Origin: Undaria pinnatifida
Lineage: Eukaryota > Sar > Phaeophyceae > Laminariales > Alariaceae
Direction: 5' to 3'
DNA: 64,000 nt
Assembly: GCA_012845835.1 (NCBI GenBank)
Contig: JABAKD010000020.1
Coordinates: 15,908,306-15,972,305 of the forward strand
In this document: positions 1-11,115 of the stretch, one piece after another
Layout: every line of letters starts with the position of its first letter
How positions within the stretch are numbered: the stretch's first letter is position 1
Notes under the pieces: model-generated
Databases searched by the model: none
The model's input: only the letters and a program-made list of their open reading frames with translations
Told to the model about the DNA's origin: nothing
Translations under genes and position numbers: made by a program

Positions 1-61
1 AGCGATGCCACAGATTATTGCGACACACGTCACACTTTCTTCATGATTTTGTCACAATACT

Positions 62-348
62 CTTGGCCATGGAAGGGGGTACACCCTTTTTCACTGTTAT
101 AATACCAGATTTGAGCCACTCGTGCGGGTGACTCTGTACCTATCAAAATGCGTGACATTCGTACGAGCAGGTGGTTAGTTTGGCGGCTACGCTAACCATT
201 ACAGCAGCGCGGATTCACATCGCAAAGTTAAAGCAGCACGAAAGCTTACGACCGCAAAGGAACAGGAGGGTCAACCGCGCGAGGGACCCCGAGGAAGTAC
301 AAAAAACGCCCCCAAAAGTGACTTCCTCACCACCGTATAGCCTTGGCC
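62..348. mobile_element. Family A MITE, degenerate copy
   Basis: Non-coding inverted-repeat element. The right end reads CACCGTATAGCCTTGGCC, a diverged form of the family end seen complete at 32.16, 43.92 and 62.74 kb. Internal landmarks shared with the other copies include a GTGACTCTGTACCT stretch, GGCTACGCTAACC, and a run of the type GACCGCAAAGGAACAGG followed by a degraded palindrome near 270. No transposase is encoded. The left end is poorly conserved, so its boundary is approximate. Confidence 0.6.
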
Positions 349-349
349 T

Positions 350-1221
350 GTGCACACATTTTCCGAGAAGCCCTCATGGAAATTCTTTATCGCGTTGCAA
401 CTTGGTCTGGCCACTACCTATGGACCATGGGCACGTCGCCCTTTGAACAAGTTTGGCTGAAGAGTATTGCTTTGGCGACCCGGCCGGCGCCTGCACCTGA
501 CGCAGCGCCTCCTGCGATTCTCCCCCTCTCGGGCAACCCGAAAGCGTCCCCCCCCCCCGGAAACAACAGCATCACTGATCAAGCCCTACACAATACACCA
601 CCCAAAAATCTCCGCCTCGTTAGCTCTCGGAGCACAGGCAGCCAAGGCGGTACTATACATGGTATGGTGGAGCTTATGGTGTCGTTTCTGTTGCTGCGGC
701 TGCTGCTGCTGCACCGCAGCCCTTCTAGTAATATTGTCCTTGATCGACTTTCTCGCGACACAGCTGTAAGCACCACACGTACCCCACGCCGGCTCTCAAT
801 TTGCTCGCGTTCGTCGCCCACAGCAAGCAGTACGGTGGGTACTCCGATTTAAGATCGCCCCGTGACAAGCAGACACAAGCGCTCTTAACTACACACTGCT
901 CTTATATGTAGTAGTGAGAAATAATAGTTTTGGTATAGGTGGGACATTTCGATTTGACCGGATGCTCTCATCTTGCACGATCTTAAAGCGGGGTGGGTAC
1001 TCTTTTAGAATCTCTATGCCCTTTCTCAACAGTTTGATGAATCGCTGCTGCGATGTGAATCGCCTTGAGAGCCAGTAAACGAAGTACTGCTGTAGCACCT
1101 GCTGCGCAAGTTTCACGATGGTTGGGTTGTGTTTTTTTTAGCCACAACAAATGCTTGACTTTCTCTGACTCAGGACTGCAATCAAGAGTTCATCTTTTCG
1201 GCCCAGGTTGTATACTAAAAA
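350..1221. other. Unassigned sequence
   Basis: No gene is supported. There is a C run near 549-558 and a short CTG-rich stretch near 690-715. The overlapping open frames here use different phases and show no recognisable domain, codon preference or splice context. Confidence 0.5.
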
Positions 1222-1605
1222 ATAAAAAAACACACCTCCAGCCGTGAGATCGAATATTAAGATTTCGTCGAAACTCACCTTTCTTTGCAAGCTGTGCGTG
1301 ATCCTCCGATCGCGCGTGCCATTGAGTGTTTGTCCGGATATAGGTCGGCGACCCCCCTTAGAACTACAGCTAGCGTTGGGCTGCGAAAGCAACTGAGTGA
1401 AATCGACACACGACGCGTATGAAATAACGTGGAAGTGTGGTGAGCTAAAGCTTTATTTTTCCCCATCCATCCGCCGGAGGATGCAAAAAAAAAAAAAAAA
1501 CTACAGTAGTAGCAGTGAGTGATAGTAAGTCTATAATCTGTGCGAGGAAACTATAAAACCCGTTCTTGCGGGGGGACAAAATCTGACAGCTGTGTGTGGA
1601 AGGAA
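1222..1605 (+). repeat. Family C copy, plus orientation, internally diverged
   Basis: The left part carries the family opening (CAGC.GTGAGATCGA, then CGTCGAAACTCA, GCAAGCTGTG.GTGAT and TCCGATCGCGCG). The right end carries the module GAAACTATAAAACCCG followed by GGGGGACAAAATCTGACAG. The middle differs from other copies and contains an A run near 1484-1500. Non-coding. Confidence 0.65.
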
Positions 1606-2836
1606 TGCATCATCATCAGATTATCGTGTATATCCTGTTGTAAGTCGTACGACCGGTGATGGGCTCAGGCCTAAAATGCTAGCATCAATGAGCATAGCTT
1701 ATTGCAATTTGTAGCGATTTGGCCTTTTTTTCGCATAATGAGTAAAAAAAGCATAATAATAAGTGACGGGGAGCATTGTTTAAGCATATATATCCTGCCT
1801 TAAACAAAAGCGTATAGACTACACGTCAGCGACGAGCAAACCCTGCTCTTTTTTCAGCATACCGGCTGCAAATTGGGGCACAAGGGGTATTTGAGATATT
1901 TCCACAGCGCCTAGCAGCCTGCAGTTATGCACAACGTCGACTACTGTGACTTCTTCGTATAAGATTCCTGGATAACGCAATTATATACCTCAAGACCTAA
2001 AATATGGAGAGTAGTTTGGTTTAAACGAGCAACGACACCGCACACAGCACACAGCACACAGCACACAGCAGAGCACAAGACCACAAGACCACACATCATC
2101 TGCGGACTTCTTTCATGATGGTGTAACATGTTCTCGTCATCAAGCTCTAGCTCATCTAGCTCGTCTAGGTATTAAATAGTATGGTAGAGGGGCTGGGGCT
2201 TTCTGCTTTCTTGTGTTTGTTCGGCATCACCTACTGACTGACGTAGCGCTGTTGTTCGCTGCGTTCTGCTTGGTTGGACGAGTGACATTTCCTCATTTCT
2301 TTCCAAATTGGCAGGAGAGGGAGGTTACTTTTTGTGCAACGAATGTCTAGTGATGTACCTGGTATGCCGTAAGAAGGTGCGAGTCGGCGGTCGACATTCA
2401 GAATTTCTTCGGGAGCAAAAACACGAAGGATGAAATTCAGTCAGAAATAATGCACGTTACAGCATCATCACATTGTTATGATCGGAGTACTCAGTAACCA
2501 CGTTCAAACACATTTTCAGACATGTGTCATGTTGACGCGCACACATTGATTTGTTTTTGCTTATAGTTTCGAGACGAACGACTCGTACTCGATCGACGAC
2601 GGCGTTCGAAAGTACGTTGTCAAGCGCATGCAGCGGACATCCGGGGAACAGCAGGTTGGATATACAACACAACATGAAATGACCAGAAAAGCTTCGACAG
2701 AGGTCGTAACACAAAAAGGCTGACCGTCGAGTATACCTCGCTATTTTAAGCATAAATGGCTGCTATGAAACGGAGCACAAGCGGGGAATAACACCAGAAA
2801 AAAAGCATGAATGGGAGCATATTTGCCCTTTTTTAG
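1606..2836. other. Unassigned sequence with a short CACACAGCA microsatellite
   Basis: A tandem CACACAGCA run lies at about 2037-2075. Otherwise I see no gene, no splice-bounded exon and no repeat shared with the rest of the window. A short A-rich stretch occurs near 1740-1770. Confidence 0.5.
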
Positions 2837-2839
2837 CTA

Positions 2840-3330
2840 AGTTTTTTGGGGGGAAAAGAGCATAAAATTCTGAAGAAAAAAAAACATTATTATAGGCCTG
2901 AGCCTACCCGGTAAGGGGAGGGCGGGGTTTTTGTGGGGGGAGAGCATTATGGGCCTGAGCCTAAACGGTGAGGGGAGGGCGGGGGTTTTGTGGGGGAAGG
3001 GGGCAGGGGGGTGAAAAAGGTGGGGGGGGGGAGGTTCCAACAGCTTAGTTTTAGGTCAAATAAATGTATAGGAGCTTGAAGTTTAGTGTACGCCTGGTGC
3101 TAGGCCTAGGCGATGGTGGGGGTGGCGGGGGAGAAGGGGGTGGAGGAGAAGCTAATTCGAACTTGAAGACCATGTAATAAATTAATTAGAGCTACCGCAT
3201 GGATGTGTCGAAAAGTGAAGAGGTGATATCACCTGTTGATTTTTTTTCGTGTTTATTATTCTGGCAGATTTTGATTTTAGGTGGGGAGGCGGGGGAAGGG
3301 GGGGGGGGGGGTTGTGTGTAAAACATTTTC
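2840..3330 (+). repeat. Family C copy, old and G-rich, with a 55-bp internal duplication
   Basis: Landmarks match the right half of the 25-kb copy: CCTGGTGCTAGGCCTAGGCG, GATATCACCTGTTGATTT and GTTTATTATTCTGGC. Two ~55-bp units beginning GGCCTGAGCCTA lie next to each other at about 2895-3000. Long G runs fill the gaps. Non-coding; the boundaries are approximate. Confidence 0.5.
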
Positions 3331-3589
3331 ATAATCACAGGGAAAACACACGTTTGGTTTGGGTTTAAACTCCCAAAATTGAGGATCAGAGGAGTTTTTT
3401 GGGCTCTCGTTCTGGAAATTTAAGTTCTTGTTCAAAACCAGAACGAACCGGGTCCACGTGCACGTAACGTGATGTATCAGTGTTTTACTGTTGTGGGGGG
3501 CGCTCTGATATGGAGCACACACACCACCCAAACGCACACAGCGCTCCGACCAACAAACAAAGCGCACTCCACATCAGTAGCTAGCCACA

Positions 3590-3622
3590 GCAACAGCAGC
3601 AGCAGCAGCAGCAGCAGCGAGA
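3590..3622. repeat. CAG microsatellite
   Basis: About ten AGC/CAG triplets in tandem. The serine, leucine and cysteine runs they imply in different frames are artefacts of the triplet repeat. Confidence 0.85.
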
Positions 3623-4109
3623 CATGTATACAGCAGCGAACGGCCACAAGGATGTGGGTCCTCTCCTCGAAGGTTTGAATCGGCGCTGGCATGCCACATC
3701 GGCAAAGGCGTGGAGAGCTGGGAGAGGGCGTGGTGCTGGGTGCTGGGGGGAGGGGCTCGCCGAGATGGCCAGCCATAGCGACAAAGACGCACAAGGGCCA
3801 TCGAACCTGCAGGAATCGTACTTTGCTCGCCTCGCACTACTGCTGCGTGCAGTTGCTGGGTGATTTGTTGCTCTGGCAGCCTCGGGCACAAGCCTGTGGT
3901 AGGCAGAGTCGTAGATTTCGCGAGCGTACGTGTAGCTCAAAACATGAAAACCCTGGTGCCTGGGGGACGCGAACTCGCACACACAGCAATGTCGCCAAGT
4001 GGGAGTTGATTTTGATTGCCAACAACCACTGGCACAGAGCGACTACTGTTTTCTGCCTGTCTTCGTGTCTTTTCGATAGAGCCATCCGTACATCCCGTAC
4101 CTCCTTGTA

Positions 4110-4400
4110 CGCTTGACGTTTGTCGGCCACGTAACTGTGCATCCCGCCTCTGAAATCACCACCATCTATCTCAGGGTGCGTAGCATCAAGTTGATTCCCG
4201 AGTTCACGGCAGAGGTGATGCAACACTTATGTAAGTGGTTGAACGTGACCATCGCCTATGGGCCTGCCGATCATCCACGTGCACAGGGGATGGTGGAGAG
4301 GTTGGGGGGGTGGCTACACGAAGCACTAGGAGAACTGTGCAAGACCTGGCCGCCTTTTTGTATGTTCGATCCGACTTTGGAGACGTAGGTTCTGGTCACG
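4110..4400 (+). mobile_element. Ty3/gypsy integrase fragment (fossil)
   Basis: A short open stretch contains the pattern GPADHPRAQGMVERLGGW followed by LHEALGELCKTWP. This is the conserved end of a retroviral-type integrase core in Ty3/gypsy elements, around the catalytic glutamate. It is an isolated, broken remnant; no LTRs, protease or reverse transcriptase are visible nearby. Age is judged old from its shortness. Confidence 0.7.
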
Positions 4401-4554
4401 CGCTGCTGCTACTGCCGCGTGCTTCGTCGCACAGATAGTCTCGTTAGCTGCGTAGCTAGATTCCTGCTGCTGCTAGAAGCAGGTGGTTCGCTCAGACAAA
4501 TGCGAAATGCAGAAACACAAAAATGAGTCGTTTAGTTTCTCAGTTCACCACATA

Positions 4555-4750
4555 TCTTGGACCGCGGCCCGGGCTGGTCCGAGAAAACGCATGGGCCGTC
4601 TCATGGAGCCGGTAAACGTCGTCATCGTCGTAGCATCAGTAATCAGTAAACTGATTATCAGGGGCCGTGGCCCGGGCCGGCCCATGAAACACATGGACCA
4701 CCTGATGAGCTGGGCAGAGCGGCCCATGTAAAGTCCACATCTCATGGGCC
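4555..4750. repeat. GGCCCG-rich block, left part
   Basis: Repeated variants of GGCCCGGGC and CATGGGCCG in both orientations. A similar block at 5425-5645 has GGCCCGGCCC repeats separated by TTTTCAAAT-like spacers. The two blocks flank the family E concatemer at 4753-5428. No coding signal. Confidence 0.7.
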
Positions 4751-4752
4751 GT

Positions 4753-5428
4753 TGTTAAGGAATTAGTGGGGTATTAGTCCGTTTGACCACTTGCAAAAGG
4801 TTAACCAATAGCTTACCCAAACTAAGCCTTATAACACTCTCCCCCCCTGAAACGGCGGGATAGCAGGTCGGCCGGATATACGGGCGGATCTGTCATTTAT
4901 CCAAGCTGTTTCATTTCCTGGGGTACCAGGGAGAGTTTTTTTCAAGTTCGACATGGTGGGCAGAATCCGAAAAGTGTATTGTTGTGGGTGGTGGGGATCG
5001 AACCCACGACCCCAAAAACCCATGGTCTGTCGACGACTCCATTTTTTTGTTAAGGAATTAGTGGGGTATTAGTCCGTTTGACCACTTGCAAAAGGTTAAC
5101 CAATAGCTTACCCAAACTAAGCCTTACAACACTCCCCCCCCCTAAAACGGCGGGATAGCAGGTCGGCCGGATATACGGGCGGACCTGTCATTTATCCAAG
5201 CCGTTTCATTTCCTGGGGTGTTCTACCAGGGAGAGTATTTTCCAAGTTCGACATGGTGGGCAAAATCCGAAACGTTTATTGTTGTGGATGGTGGGGATCG
5301 AACCCACGACCCAAAAAAACCATGGTCTGTCGACGACGCCATTTGTTAAGGAATTAGTGGGGTATTAGTCCGTTTGACCACTTGCAAAAGGTTAACTAGT
5401 AGCATACCCAAACTAAGCCTTATAACAC
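4753..5428 (-). mobile_element. Family E tRNA-derived SINE, two tandem copies plus a third tail
   Basis: Two ~290-bp copies lie head to tail (about 4756-5048 and 5049-5345), followed by a third unit represented only by its tail. Read on the minus strand, each copy has a head with a polymerase III B-box-like core (GTGGGTTCGATCCCCAC), a body with TTTCATTTCC on the other strand, and a conserved 3' tail ending in CTAATTCCTTAACA. The junction between units always reads TTCCTTAACA followed by AAATGG-like sequence. Five other sites carry copies or tails. Confidence 0.8.
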
Positions 5429-5650
5429 CGTTGCCCGGCCCGGTCCCTCAAATTTTCAAATCATGGGCCGTGGCCAGGTCCGACCCATCAAATTTTCATA
5501 TCATGGGCAGCGGCCCGGCATCATATACATGTCATGTTGAAAATTGTTGGCCCGGCCCGGCCCATGACATTTTCCAAACATTTCGGCGGCCCATCACATT
5601 TTCAAATTCTCGGCCCGGCCCGGCCCGGCCCGCACATTCGGCCCATGACT
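5425..5650. repeat. GGCCCGGCCC-rich block, right part
   Basis: Direct and inverted repeats of GGCCCGGCCCATG alternate with short AT-rich spacers. The style resembles the GGGTC block at 41.5 kb and the GGGTACTCG blocks. Such subterminal repeats are known in some hAT-type elements, but no ends or transposase can be shown here. Confidence 0.65.
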
Positions 5651-5874
5651 ACGACGCAGCCAAACAAAAACAAATGAAAACAAGTTCGAAGATGATAGAT
5701 GAGATGAGCAATAAGAACACAAATGTCTGACCACCCGATGACACGTCCCAGAAACAAGCAAAAAAATATCAAACACAAAACTCCGAGAATGGAAAAATTG
5801 AAAAAATATGTAGGCCAATAATATATTTGCATATATATTGCGGTATCAATACACATGATAAATTGATGCGTTCT

Positions 5875-6465
5875 TTCCAAAACCGTCACATTTATCCCCT
5901 CAAAATAATGTATAGTTTCCACGCACAGATTGAGCTGCCCCACACGTCCCACCCCCCGCCCCAACCCCCCCCCCTATGATAAACTGGTGCATTTTTTTTT
6001 TTTTTTTTCCCAAAACCGTCAGATTTATCCCCTCGAAAGGATTTATAGCTTCCACGCACAAATTGCCCGTCCGTCCGCCCCCCCCCCCCCCTCTCCCCCC
6101 CCCCCCTCCAACCCCGCTCCCTTTTGATCAAAACCACGCCCCCACGTCCTTCAAAACTCCGCCCTCCCCTCATTGGTTATTCGACTTACAGGATTCACTT
6201 GATAAACGGATACATTTATTTCCCTCCACAGCTGTCAGATTTTGTCCCCCTCAGAAACGGGTTTTATAGTTTCCGCGCACAGGCTGACTAACATCACCTG
6301 ATAGCTACACTGTAGCTGTAAGGGGAGTCGTCGACCTATATCCTTAATGAGGACACACAACTCGTAATACGCGCGATCGGAGTATCACACACAGCTTGCA
6401 AAGATGAGTTTCGACGAAATTCTCGATCTCACAGCTGGAGTGGATTTCATTTTTTATAAGTATTA
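5875..6465 (-). repeat. Family C copy with three modules separated by C runs
   Basis: On the plus strand three versions of the same module follow one another: GTCACATTTATCCCCTC near 5885, GTCAGATTTATCCCCTCG near 6020, and GTCAGATTTTGTCCCCCTC near 6234. Each is followed by a TATAG.TTCC.CGCACA segment and separated from the next by long C runs. The copy closes at about 6460 with the family opening (GATCTCACAGCTGGAGTG). Non-coding. Confidence 0.75.
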
Positions 6466-6596
6466 TTAGTAGTAAATTTTGCTTTTGGTGTTTTTCCATA
6501 CCATTTATTATACTCTCACCACTCTCGCCCTCCCTCCCAGTCGTAGCTCATATCCGGGGCCACATAGCGGGACCTTCTCCTCCCTCCCCACTACTG

Positions 6597-6905
6597 TTAA
6601 AGTATTAGTGGAGTCTGTTTGACCACTTGCAGAAGGTTAACCAATAGCTTACTACCCAAACGAAGCCTAATAACACTCTTCCCCCCTGAAACGGCGGGAT
6701 ACCAAGTCGGCTGGATATACAGGCGGAGCTGTCAATATATCCAAGTCGTTTCATTTCCTGGGTATACCAGGGAGAGTGCTTTTCAAGTTCGACATGGGGA
6801 AAGTCTGAAAAGTTTACTATTAGGTGGATGTGGGACTCGAACCCACGACCCCAAAACACCCATGGTCTGTCGACGACGCCATTTGTTGAGGTATTAGTGG
6901 GTTAT
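6597..6905 (-). mobile_element. Family E SINE copy with a partial next unit
   Basis: A full ~290-bp copy diverged from those at 4.75-5.35 kb. The B-box-like core reads GTGGGTTCGAGTCCCAC on the minus strand. Beyond the head, at about 6888, the sequence passes directly into another tail start (GTTGAGGTATTAGTGGG), so this is again a broken concatemer rather than a solitary insertion. Confidence 0.75.
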
Positions 6906-7194
6906 GTTGTGCGTGTTCCTGGCTCCTTAGCCAGACGGTTAGAGGTGTGGGAGTGGGTTTTGAGGAGCCGCATCTTCGACTCATGGTCTAGTTCGTAGAA
7001 CCGGAGTTTCCCCGAATCTCCCATATTTCTGCATATGCGACTCATCAGGGTGGGCTAGTGTTAAGATACGGCCTCGAAAGGCCTGTAATTAATCGAATTT
7101 GAGATCATTTGGATGGGTTTCGTATGATAAGGTTGGCGGTTTATATTCGGGAAAGTTAGGAAATAGATCGGAGGCACGTGCCTCCGATCTCAGA

Positions 7195-7320
7195 AGCTAT
7201 CCCGGGCTCTGGTGGAAACGAATGAAGCTACATCTCTACGAAGGAACGAAAGTGAGTACTCTCCGAGGACCTGCTCAATTGGCAGACCTGCAGGGGGCAC
7301 TCTGTGTCCCCCACCTTTAA
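7195..7320. repeat. Dispersed repeat shared with 16.85-16.96 kb
   Basis: The stretch GGAACGAAAGTGAGT and the neighbouring TGGTGGAAACGAATGAAGCT recur in reverse complement at 16.85-16.90 kb, and both copies continue into a GGGGGCACTCTGTGTCCC-like stretch. Function unknown; no coding signal. Confidence 0.5.
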
Positions 7321-7323
7321 TTC

Positions 7324-7402
7324 AACAGTTATTTGTCCGTTTGACCACTTACTTGCAAAAGGTTAACCAATAACTTACCCAAACGAAGCCTTGTAACACT
7401 AC
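7324..7402 (-). mobile_element. Family E SINE, 3' tail only
   Basis: Only the conserved tail is present (GTCCGTTTGACCACTT then TTGCAAAAGGTTAACCAATA). Similar tail-only pieces occur at 8366-8432 and 19625-19697. Survival of 3' ends alone is what 5'-truncated retroposition produces. Confidence 0.65.
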
Positions 7403-7645
7403 GGTACGTGCCTTCATTTTTGTCGCGAGAACAATTCAGCGTTTTTCTGCCCTCGTCAACTCGCGGTCAAGACTTGTATTATTGTACCTACCCACGCTGC
7501 TAGGCCCTCTCAGCAGTTAGTTGATCCTTTCTTTGCATTTTCGCAAATAAAGTCAAAATATTACCACGGTGGGAATCGAACTCAAGGACCAACGCTAGGA
7601 ATATTCGAGGGTAACCAGTAGACCACCGGGGCGACAAGCTAGTAC
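7403..7645 (-). mobile_element. Family D tRNA-derived SINE
   Basis: Read on the minus strand from 7645: an A-box-like GTGGTCTACTGGTTACC, a B-box-like GAGTTCGATTCCCACC, then a body with AAATGCAAAGAAAGGATC and CTAACTGCTGAGAGG. The copy at 34.54 kb shares head, body and tail order (AAATGCAAAGATAGGATC), which fixes these as one family of about 200-240 bp. Probably copied in trans by a LINE; no LINE is seen in the window. Confidence 0.75.
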
Positions 7646-7659
7646 ATAGATACATATAA

Positions 7660-8140
7660 CATTATAAAAAACGAAAAATACACGCCAGCTAGCTGTGAGA
7701 TCGACCAAGAATGTTTTTTTTATCAAAACTCAGCTTTCAAGCTGCGTGTGATATTTTGACCGCGCGTGTTGCGGGGTGTATACCCTCGTGAAGGATACAT
7801 CCCCTGCCGATGCCAGGGTCAACAGGACGAAGACGTTCAGCCTTGTTCAGCGCACGGAAACTGTATAACCCGCATTGAGGGGGACAAAACCAGACAGAAT
7901 TCAGTATGCATGAAACAATAAGTAAGTGATACAGTGTGAGTTAGCTGTTGGAATGCGCTACTTGGGTCTACCGGGTTTGTACGCAAGTTCCTGTGTACTC
8001 CCTGTATATGTGGCAGGCCAGCGGGGGTCCAGCCCAGGCCTGCTGCTCGGGTTTTGTTGCTGTCGAGTCATGAGGGAACATGCGGTGGGCGCCGATCGCT
8101 CCTGCTCCGAAGTGATCTCTCTTCTATTCTTGGTGTAATG
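7660..8140 (+). repeat. Family C' element
   Basis: Opening GCTGTGAGATCGACC, GCAAG-like CAAGCTGCGTGTGAT, a CCGCGCGTGTT stretch, GGAAACTGTATAACCCGC and GAGGGGGACAAAACCAGAC parallel family C. They are followed by a family-specific right half (CTACTTGGGTCTACCGGG, GTGGCAGGCCAGCGG). Other copies are at 8.77-9.42 kb (minus) and 26.87-27.26 kb (plus). Non-coding. Confidence 0.7.
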
Positions 8141-8365
8141 CAAAGTCACACTCACGCACCTGCATTGATCGAATGAAGACCGACGAGTGAGATCTGGCGT
8201 TCTGCATCAGGCGTCGGGCGGTGCACACTTGATCCTAAAGCCCTTCGAGCACCCGTCTCGCACACTATTAATACCATGGAATACATAAACTAAAGCGTGG
8301 ATCCAAAACGCCAGATCCCTGCACTCTCTAGAGATGAAGGCTCTTGCGCTAAAACGGATATGTAA

Positions 8366-8432
8366 TACATGGTAGGTGTTATAAGGCTTCGTTTGGGTAA
8401 GCAATTGGTTAATTTTTTGCACGTACGTCGTG
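8366..8432 (+). mobile_element. Family E SINE, tail fragment
   Basis: GGTGTTATAAGGCTTCG, GGGTAAGCAATTGGTTAA and TTTTTGCACG match the family E tail in plus orientation. Nothing of the head is visible. Confidence 0.55.
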
Positions 8433-8764
8433 GCCGAACGGACGGATAATATAATACTCTCTACATTTGCATTACACATCAACAACATACAGCAGAAGAA
8501 GAGAGATCACTTCGGAACAGTAGCGATCGACGCCCACCGCATTTTTCTTTTCGTTTGTTCACACTTACTTTTTCGCTTCTGGACAAGCCATGGTCACAGG
8601 TCTCGTCTCTTCTTCCCCCCGGTTTTTGCCTTCAATTTTTATCGCGCATAGGGTTCAGCAATCCCACTGCTCGTCGATTTTTCATCGAGTGTTGCTAGCT
8701 CACGCTCTCGTCCTTTCCGCAAGTCAGTTTGTGCACAAGAAAAAGTTCCAACGAACTTATACCA

Positions 8765-9420
8765 GTATGCACTCGGCCGGGCTCGAACTCACGAAACTGA
8801 CCTATACCAGGCTCGTGGATAACCTGATTCGCCACCGGGGCGACCGGCTCACCGCATGTTCCATCATGGCTCGACAGCACTAACAACCCGAGCAACAGGC
8901 CTGGGCTGGACCTCCGCTGGCCTGCCACATATACAGACAGCAGGGAGTATACAGGAACTTGCGTACGAACCCGGCAGACCCAAGTAACCCACTCCAACAG
9001 TGTAACGCACACTTTGTATAATAAGTATTGTTTCATGCAAACTGAACTCCACAGATAGATGACTGGTGTTGTTCTCCTCAATGCGGGTTATACAGTTTCG
9101 GTGCGCAGAACAACACTGAACAACAGTTAACGCACACTTTGTATAATAAGTATTGTTTCATGCAAACTGAACTCCACAGATAGATGACTGGTGTTGTTCT
9201 CCTCAATGCGGGTTATACAGTTTCGGTGCGCAGAACAACACTGAACGTCTTGGTGGTGTTGTTGACCCAGGCAATAGCAGGGGAGTCACCGACCTGTATC
9301 CTTCACGAGGGTATACACCCCCTGTAACGCGCGCGATCGAATTATCACACGCATCTTGCAAAGCTGAGTTTAGATAATAAAAATGCTTTTTGGTCGATCT
9401 AACAGCTGAATGAAAAAAAT
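8765..9420 (-). repeat. Family C' element with a tRNA-like end and a 125-bp tandem duplication
   Basis: The reverse complement follows the 7.66-kb copy from its opening (about 9415) to its right half (8890-9000). It then continues into a tRNA-like segment at 8770-8860 that resembles the family D head (CGCCCCGGTGG, then GTGAGTTCGAGCCCGGC). Inside, 9003-9127 and 9128-9246 are tandem copies identical over about 119 bp. Confidence 0.7.
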
Positions 9421-9833
9421 ATTTTTCATCTTCTGAATACCATCTATTGTCAGCGACCATCATATCGTCACCTGATAACACTCACAGCCATCTAGTATGT
9501 GCCGGTACACATTACAAGTTGCTAGTACGACAGACAGCGTTCAGTCTGTCTGGTACTTAGTTGTCGTTTGTCAATGCAAAACTTGGCAAGCAGAAGTCCC
9601 AGCAGTACTCTGGTATTAGATATTACATTATTATACACATCAGTTTACAGGCTAATCGTATCCGATACCTAGTTCACGTACTCGTAGTACGTACTTGTAC
9701 ACTTCGAGAGGGGCAGTCTTCGGTATCCTTCTTGGAACCGGTAGCAAGATATTTAAGATGCGAGTTGTTGCTGAAGCATTAATGTAGGCGACGTAGGGTC
9801 ATGATTACGTAGGGTCGTGACCCGTGAGAGAGG

Positions 9834-10099
9834 CGTGCTACGATAGAGGTGTGCACACCGATTGTTTTCTTTAAGGTTCATCAGTTTGGGAGCATCTCCC
9901 AAAAACTGATTTGGAGAAAATAAACTGCTGTCGGATGCAAAATCCCTATGTACTAGGTACACAACGAGATTCAGGCAAACAAAAAAGTGTTCAGTGAATG
10001 GTCTATTTCTGACGATTTTGGGTTAATTAAGGAGCCCCGTCATTCAGAATCAATTTCGCCAAAAAAAGGTATACCTCTATCGAGGTGTACACGAGACAC
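9834..10099. mobile_element. Family B MITE
   Basis: The left end CGTGCTACGATAGAGGTG faces a right end of the type GGTATACCTCTATCG. The body shares AAAACTGATTTGGAGAAAA and GAGCCCCGTCATTCAGA with copies at 24.07 and 51.42 kb. About 265 bp; no open frame. Sequence to the right (10.1-10.26 kb) weakly resembles that right of the 24-kb copy, so a longer unit may be involved. Confidence 0.7.
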
Positions 10100-10605
10100 G
10101 AGTTATTTAAACAAGGGTTGTAGAGTTTCGTAGTGGGGTATTTTGCTTGCTTGGGGTCATATCTTGTTTGTTTGTTCTTGTTCGTACCGGATTCTAAGGG
10201 TATCCTTGTCTTTGCGCTATGAGCAGCGCATCACGCGCGGAAGCCCCTCACGTGGCCACTCCATATCTTCACATCAGATTTCCACATCTGAACCTTGCTC
10301 GCCATCAGCTTTATCTGCTGAGCACAGCAAGTCAAAAATCGACATACCAGGTGTCGGCTTGGGGTCGAAGATCAACATCATCATCTTAACTTCTGTATCG
10401 TGTGGAGCTTTTTTCCGACAGGTTCGTCACCTCCTCCTGGCCGTGACCTGCTTTTGCCCCAAATCATGTATTTTTCTCGTACGTACTGTAGGCTGTGTCT
10501 TCATCGGGTCATCCGAAAGCGAGCCTACGAGCGTACACCAGCTAAAAGCTGATGCACGCTACGTGCCGTATCATATATAAGATACAAGAGGCTACGCATA
10601 ATATC
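10100..10605. other. Unassigned sequence, one 145-codon open stretch
   Basis: A plus-strand stretch of about 145 codons runs from 10143 to 10580 but opens with TTG and shows no recognisable domain. Its first part resembles non-coding sequence beside the family B copy at 24 kb. I do not call it a gene. Confidence 0.4.
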
Positions 10606-10611
10606 TAATTC

Positions 10612-10955
10612 TAAAGAAAAAAGCGTCGTCTACAGACCACGGTTTTTGGGTCGTGGGGTCGAATCCCGCCATCCACCAAAAATAAACTTCTACGATTTTT
10701 CCCTTGTCGAACTTGAAAAATACTCTCTCGGGTATACTCAGGAAATGAAACCGCATGAATGTTGTCACTGACACATCCCTCCGAATATCCGACCTACCTC
10801 ATATCCCGCAATTACGTGGGGGGAGAGTGTTGCAAGGCTTAAAGGCTTCCTTGTACAACAAATACAACAACAACAAAAAAAAAAAAAAATAATAATAATA
10901 AAAAAAAAAAAAACAACAACAACAACAACAAACAGTAGTTTGGGTAGGCAATAGA
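10612..10955 (+). mobile_element. Family E SINE, plus orientation
   Basis: The head begins near 10625 (GCGTCGTCTACAGACCACGG) with a B-box-like GGGGTCGAATCCCGCC. The body has GGAAATGAAACCGCATGAA and the tail reads GTGTTGCAAGGCTT. The tail is split by an A/ACA/AAT low-complexity tract at 10860-10930 before resuming with TAGTTTGGGTAGGCAATAG. Confidence 0.7.
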
Positions 10956-10956
10956 G

Positions 10957-11115
10957 TTGTACCCTTACGAATACTCGCGGCCAACGAGTAATAATCGCGA
11001 AAATTTTATAAATCTGGAGAAATAAAAAGCGGGTACTCGTTGAGAGAAGACTTTGCGGGTGGTACTCGTTGAGAGGCGAGTTTGCGGGTGGTACTCGTTA
11101 CAGGGCATTATAATT
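10957..11115. repeat. GGGTACTCG-type repeat block
   Basis: Several copies of GGGTACTCGTTGAGAG-like units, with GGTGGTACTCGTT variants. A richer block of the same motif is at 19.44-19.61 kb. Non-coding. Confidence 0.65.
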
